Source: Lachnoclostridium sp. An118
GTDB lineage: Bacteria; Bacillota; Clostridia; Lachnospirales; Lachnospiraceae
Assembly (NCBI RefSeq): GCF_002160985.1
Contig: NZ_NFLQ01000001.1
Span: 248,001-312,000, forward strand
DNA length: 64,000 bases
Reading direction: 5' to 3'
Both the position numbers and the translations under genes were made by a program. The first letter of the stretch is position 1, and every line of letters begins with the position of its first letter. Shown piece after piece: positions 62,071 to 64,000 of this stretch. The notes below the pieces were generated by a model. It searched no databases. It had not been told where the DNA came from and worked only from the letters and a program-made list of their open reading frames with translations.

Positions 62071-63814
62071 TCTGTCTTTGTATGAGCACGCCGGCGGCCT
62101 CGCTGAAGCGCTCCATCTTTTCGATGCGGACAAACTCGGTGCCGAAGATCTCACTGGCGGCTTTTGTGTCTCCGTCCGTCCCTGTCAGTATCCCGCAGAC
62201 GTGCACGCCTGTTTTGCGGAGAGCCCGGACTTCGGCGGCGGTATCCTTCACGCCGGCAGAGCCGGAGTAATCCTGGCTGACAAGCCTTCTGGCGGCCGGA
62301 TCCGGGGGAATGCGGCGGTCATCGTTGGGGCTGGCGTCCGTCAGAATGATGAGAAGCCGGTTCTTTGCCGGGGAGCCCTCCATAAGATGGCCGGCGCCCC
62401 GAAGGGCAAGTCCGTCCCTGTTCCAGCCGGCGGCGAAATAGCGGAAGATCTGCTCAGCGCAGCCTTCGCCTGTCCCGTCATAGTCCACAAACCTCTGCAT
62501 AACCGTGCATCCCCGGACGCTTAAAAAGGAAAAGACCTGCACCGGGATCCGGTTGAGCTGCAGGCTTCTGGCTATGACGTAGCCCTGGGCGGCGATGATC
62601 TCCTGGCTTTCCAGTCTGGACGCGGAGGCATCCAGCATCAGATCCACGGAAAAGTCTGTCTCTGCCTCGTTCAGCGTGTCCATGAAGACACGGGGATCAT
62701 GCAGATGCAGCCCTCTCCAAATCTGGGAGGGATAGAGCCTTCCGGAGCGGCTGCGGACACGGATGGGCTGGGGGTAGACAAGGAGACAGTTCCGGATCTG
62801 CTGGGAAAGCCGGGTGATGCTTCCCTTGTAGAGCCGGTATCTGCCCTGGAAGTGGGCTTTGTTTTTGTGCATCTGCTCCCTGGCGTCCCGGCGCACTTTC
62901 TGGATGGCCGGATCCGGAGAGGGGGCAGGGCTCTGCTTTCCGTCTGTAAAATAGAGGTGGGAGTCCGCGTGGGCGCCTGTACAGAGCAGATCTTCCACCA
63001 GATGATGCTCTTCATCAGACAGGAGCGGTCTGCCAAAGCATCCTTCAATATAGAGCCGGTCAGCCCTCTGTGCCGCGGGACTGCGGCGCCTGGCATCCAG
63101 GCCCCGGCGTCCTTCCGCCACCCGGCCATTTGCGGCGGCGGTTCCGGTCATGAGAAGGGTGTCTGTGCGCACCAGGCGGGAGGGCAGTTTTTTCAGAAGG
63201 AACTGGTGCATTTTATTTCGCATTTTCCCGAGAATGGAAAGGCGGCCAGGTCCGGAGGAGAAGCCGGCGTGGAAGAAACGGCGGAATACCTGGATGGTCC
63301 TGTCCGCGATCTCCTGGGCTGTCAGGGAACCGTCGTACTGAAGAGCCAGAAAAAGGCTGCGCTCCCAGGGATTGGCAAGGCCCATGTCCTTTCCCAGCAC
63401 GAGGCGGCACCGGGCAGCCTGCAGCGCGTAGACAAGGCTGTTCTGGGCCATCCACTGCTGACGGGAACGTGTCAGCTCGCAGGCGAAGAATTCTTCTGCG
63501 TGACGGCGACGCAGCTCCGTCAGGACCGGGCGGTCTGCCACCTCCTTTTCGTAGACGCAGTTTTCCAGAGCCACCCACAAAAGGCCGTCCAGCGTCTCGC
63601 TGAAAGCGGAGCTGCTGATGCGGTCAAAGAGATCATTCATAATGTCCGGGTCATACCATTTATGCACATATCCGATGATGGAATTCATGTAGAAATCCGG
63701 CTCTCCGTCCTGGGTAAAGGCTGTAAAGGCGGGCGTGAAAGAGTAGTCGCCGGCGGCGGTCCAGATAATGTTCAGCGCCCTCCTTTCCGGGCGGGGCAGC
63801 TTCTTTGTTTCCAT
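62048..63814 (-). CDS. VWA-domain protein (CobT/NorD-like) partnered with an AAA ATPase
   Basis: The 588-residue protein has a helical, arginine-rich N-terminal two-thirds and a C-terminal VWA domain with a metal site DASASRL (DxSxS, about residue 393), VRGCTVMQRFVDYDG and IILTDASPNDD. This build matches partners of MoxR-type AAA ATPases, such as NorD and the CobT type, which work as chaperones for metalloenzyme assembly. It is 23 bases downstream of the ATPase gene. The target is unknown. Confidence 0.82.
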   Translation of the reverse strand: METKKLPRPERRALNIIWTAAGDYSFTPAFTAFTQDGEPDFYMNSIIGYVHKWYDPDIMNDLFDRISSSAFSETLDGLLWVALENCVYEKEVADRPVLTELRRRHAEEFFACELTRSRQQWMAQNSLVYALQAARCRLVLGKDMGLANPWERSLFLALQYDGSLTAQEIADRTIQVFRRFFHAGFSSGPGRLSILGKMRNKMHQFLLKKLPSRLVRTDTLLMTGTAAANGRVAEGRRGLDARRRSPAAQRADRLYIEGCFGRPLLSDEEHHLVEDLLCTGAHADSHLYFTDGKQSPAPSPDPAIQKVRRDAREQMHKNKAHFQGRYRLYKGSITRLSQQIRNCLLVYPQPIRVRSRSGRLYPSQIWRGLHLHDPRVFMDTLNEAETDFSVDLMLDASASRLESQEIIAAQGYVIARSLQLNRIPVQVFSFLSVRGCTVMQRFVDYDGTGEGCAEQIFRYFAAGWNRDGLALRGAGHLMEGSPAKNRLLIILTDASPNDDRRIPPDPAARRLVSQDYSGSAGVKDTAAEVRALRKTGVHVCGILTGTDGDTKAASEIFGTEFVRIEKMERFSEAAGVLIQRQIQKLTMH

Positions 63815-63837
63815 GATATATGTATCCTGCCTTCCTT

Positions 63838-64000
63838 TTACACTGTGAAGATGGTATCCCTGTCGGCCTTTCTGGAGATCCGGGAGGAGATGATGTCCCG
63901 CACAAGAGACTGCTCGTAATCATCGGCAGTTTTGTTTGTGATGCCCATGTCCAGCGCCTGGCAGGGGCCGAGGCCGCCCTCCATCATCCGCAGGGCTCCG
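63838..64000 (-). CDS. AAA ATPase (MoxR/NorQ-like), C-terminal part, cut by the window end
   Basis: The minus-strand frame ending with TAA at 63838-63840 reads LRMMEGGLGPCQALDMGITN, KTADDYEQSLVRDIISSRIS, RKADRDTIFTV. Only about 53 codons are in the window. Placement just upstream of a VWA gene and the AAA-like C-terminal helices suggest a MoxR-type ATPase; the P-loop is outside the window. Confidence 0.55.
   Translation of the reverse strand, partial: GALRMMEGGLGPCQALDMGITNKTADDYEQSLVRDIISSRISRKADRDTIFTV

Overview
The window reads as a chromosomal segment of a GC-rich (roughly 55% by eye) anaerobic member of the Clostridia, most likely a gut Lachnospiraceae. Support comes from a glycyl-radical hydroxyproline dehydratase locus, a T-box leader, purine-rich Shine-Dalgarno sites before almost every gene, the order yicC-gmk-rpoZ-rimO-pgsA-cinA, an MEP-pathway ispH, RqcH, and a paired NifU-like/GGGtGRT gene set. 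No phage, insertion sequence, tRNA, rRNA or CRISPR array was recognised. Family-level placement is inference.

Layout. 0-3.3 kb: hexapeptide-repeat protein, two short CobU-like P-loop proteins, a MogA/MoaB-like protein, an MBL-fold hydrolase and rnhA. 3.3-3.8 kb: RNase P RNA, a 45-nt palindrome and a terminator. 3.8-8.9 kb: a trans-4-hydroxyproline utilisation locus (activase, HypD dehydratase, convergent GntR regulator, divergent proC) with TTGTATACAA-type operators at the gntR and proC promoters. 9-16 kb: TetR regulator, pyrBI, nitroreductase, pheA, DUF815 ATPase, rqcH. 16-25 kb: housekeeping run yicC, gmk, rpoZ, rimO, pgsA, cinA, an acetyltransferase-membrane fusion and topB. 25-27 kb: the NifU-like plus GGGtGRT pair, with codon use unlike its neighbours. 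27-31 kb: ispH, an acyltransferase, a Q/N-rich zinc-ribbon membrane protein, a probable UGA-containing selenoprotein gene and small membrane ORFs. 31-33 kb: nucleoside salvage operon udp-cdd-deoC. 33-36 kb: T-box leader (hand-folded specifier UGG, Trp) in front of a TIGR04076 protein, an aldo/keto reductase and an NhaC-type antiporter. 36.7-41.6 kb: XRE-cupin regulator and a polyamine ABC importer with an enlarged PotA and a fused PotC-PotD. 42.4-43.6 kb: a deletion scar joining a decapitated MATE transporter gene to a truncated VWA gene. 43.8-46.1 kb: rarA and a YitT-type protein. 46.3-56.6 kb: a four-gene c-di-GMP operon (PDE, CheB-CheR-PAS, DGC, Cache-PDE). 56.7-64 kb: a truncated cytidylate-kinase-like gene, NCS2 permease, DegV, DMT transporter, DUF362 ferredoxin and a VWA/AAA pair cut by the window end.

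The most notable items are the in-frame UGA gene at 30152-30454 with a hairpin just after the UGA, the GGGtGRT/NifU-like pair of unknown role, the T-box driven antiporter operon, the hydroxyproline regulon with its operators, and the c-di-GMP operon carrying a CheB-CheR fusion. All calls are from reading the sequence; no database search or folding program was run.
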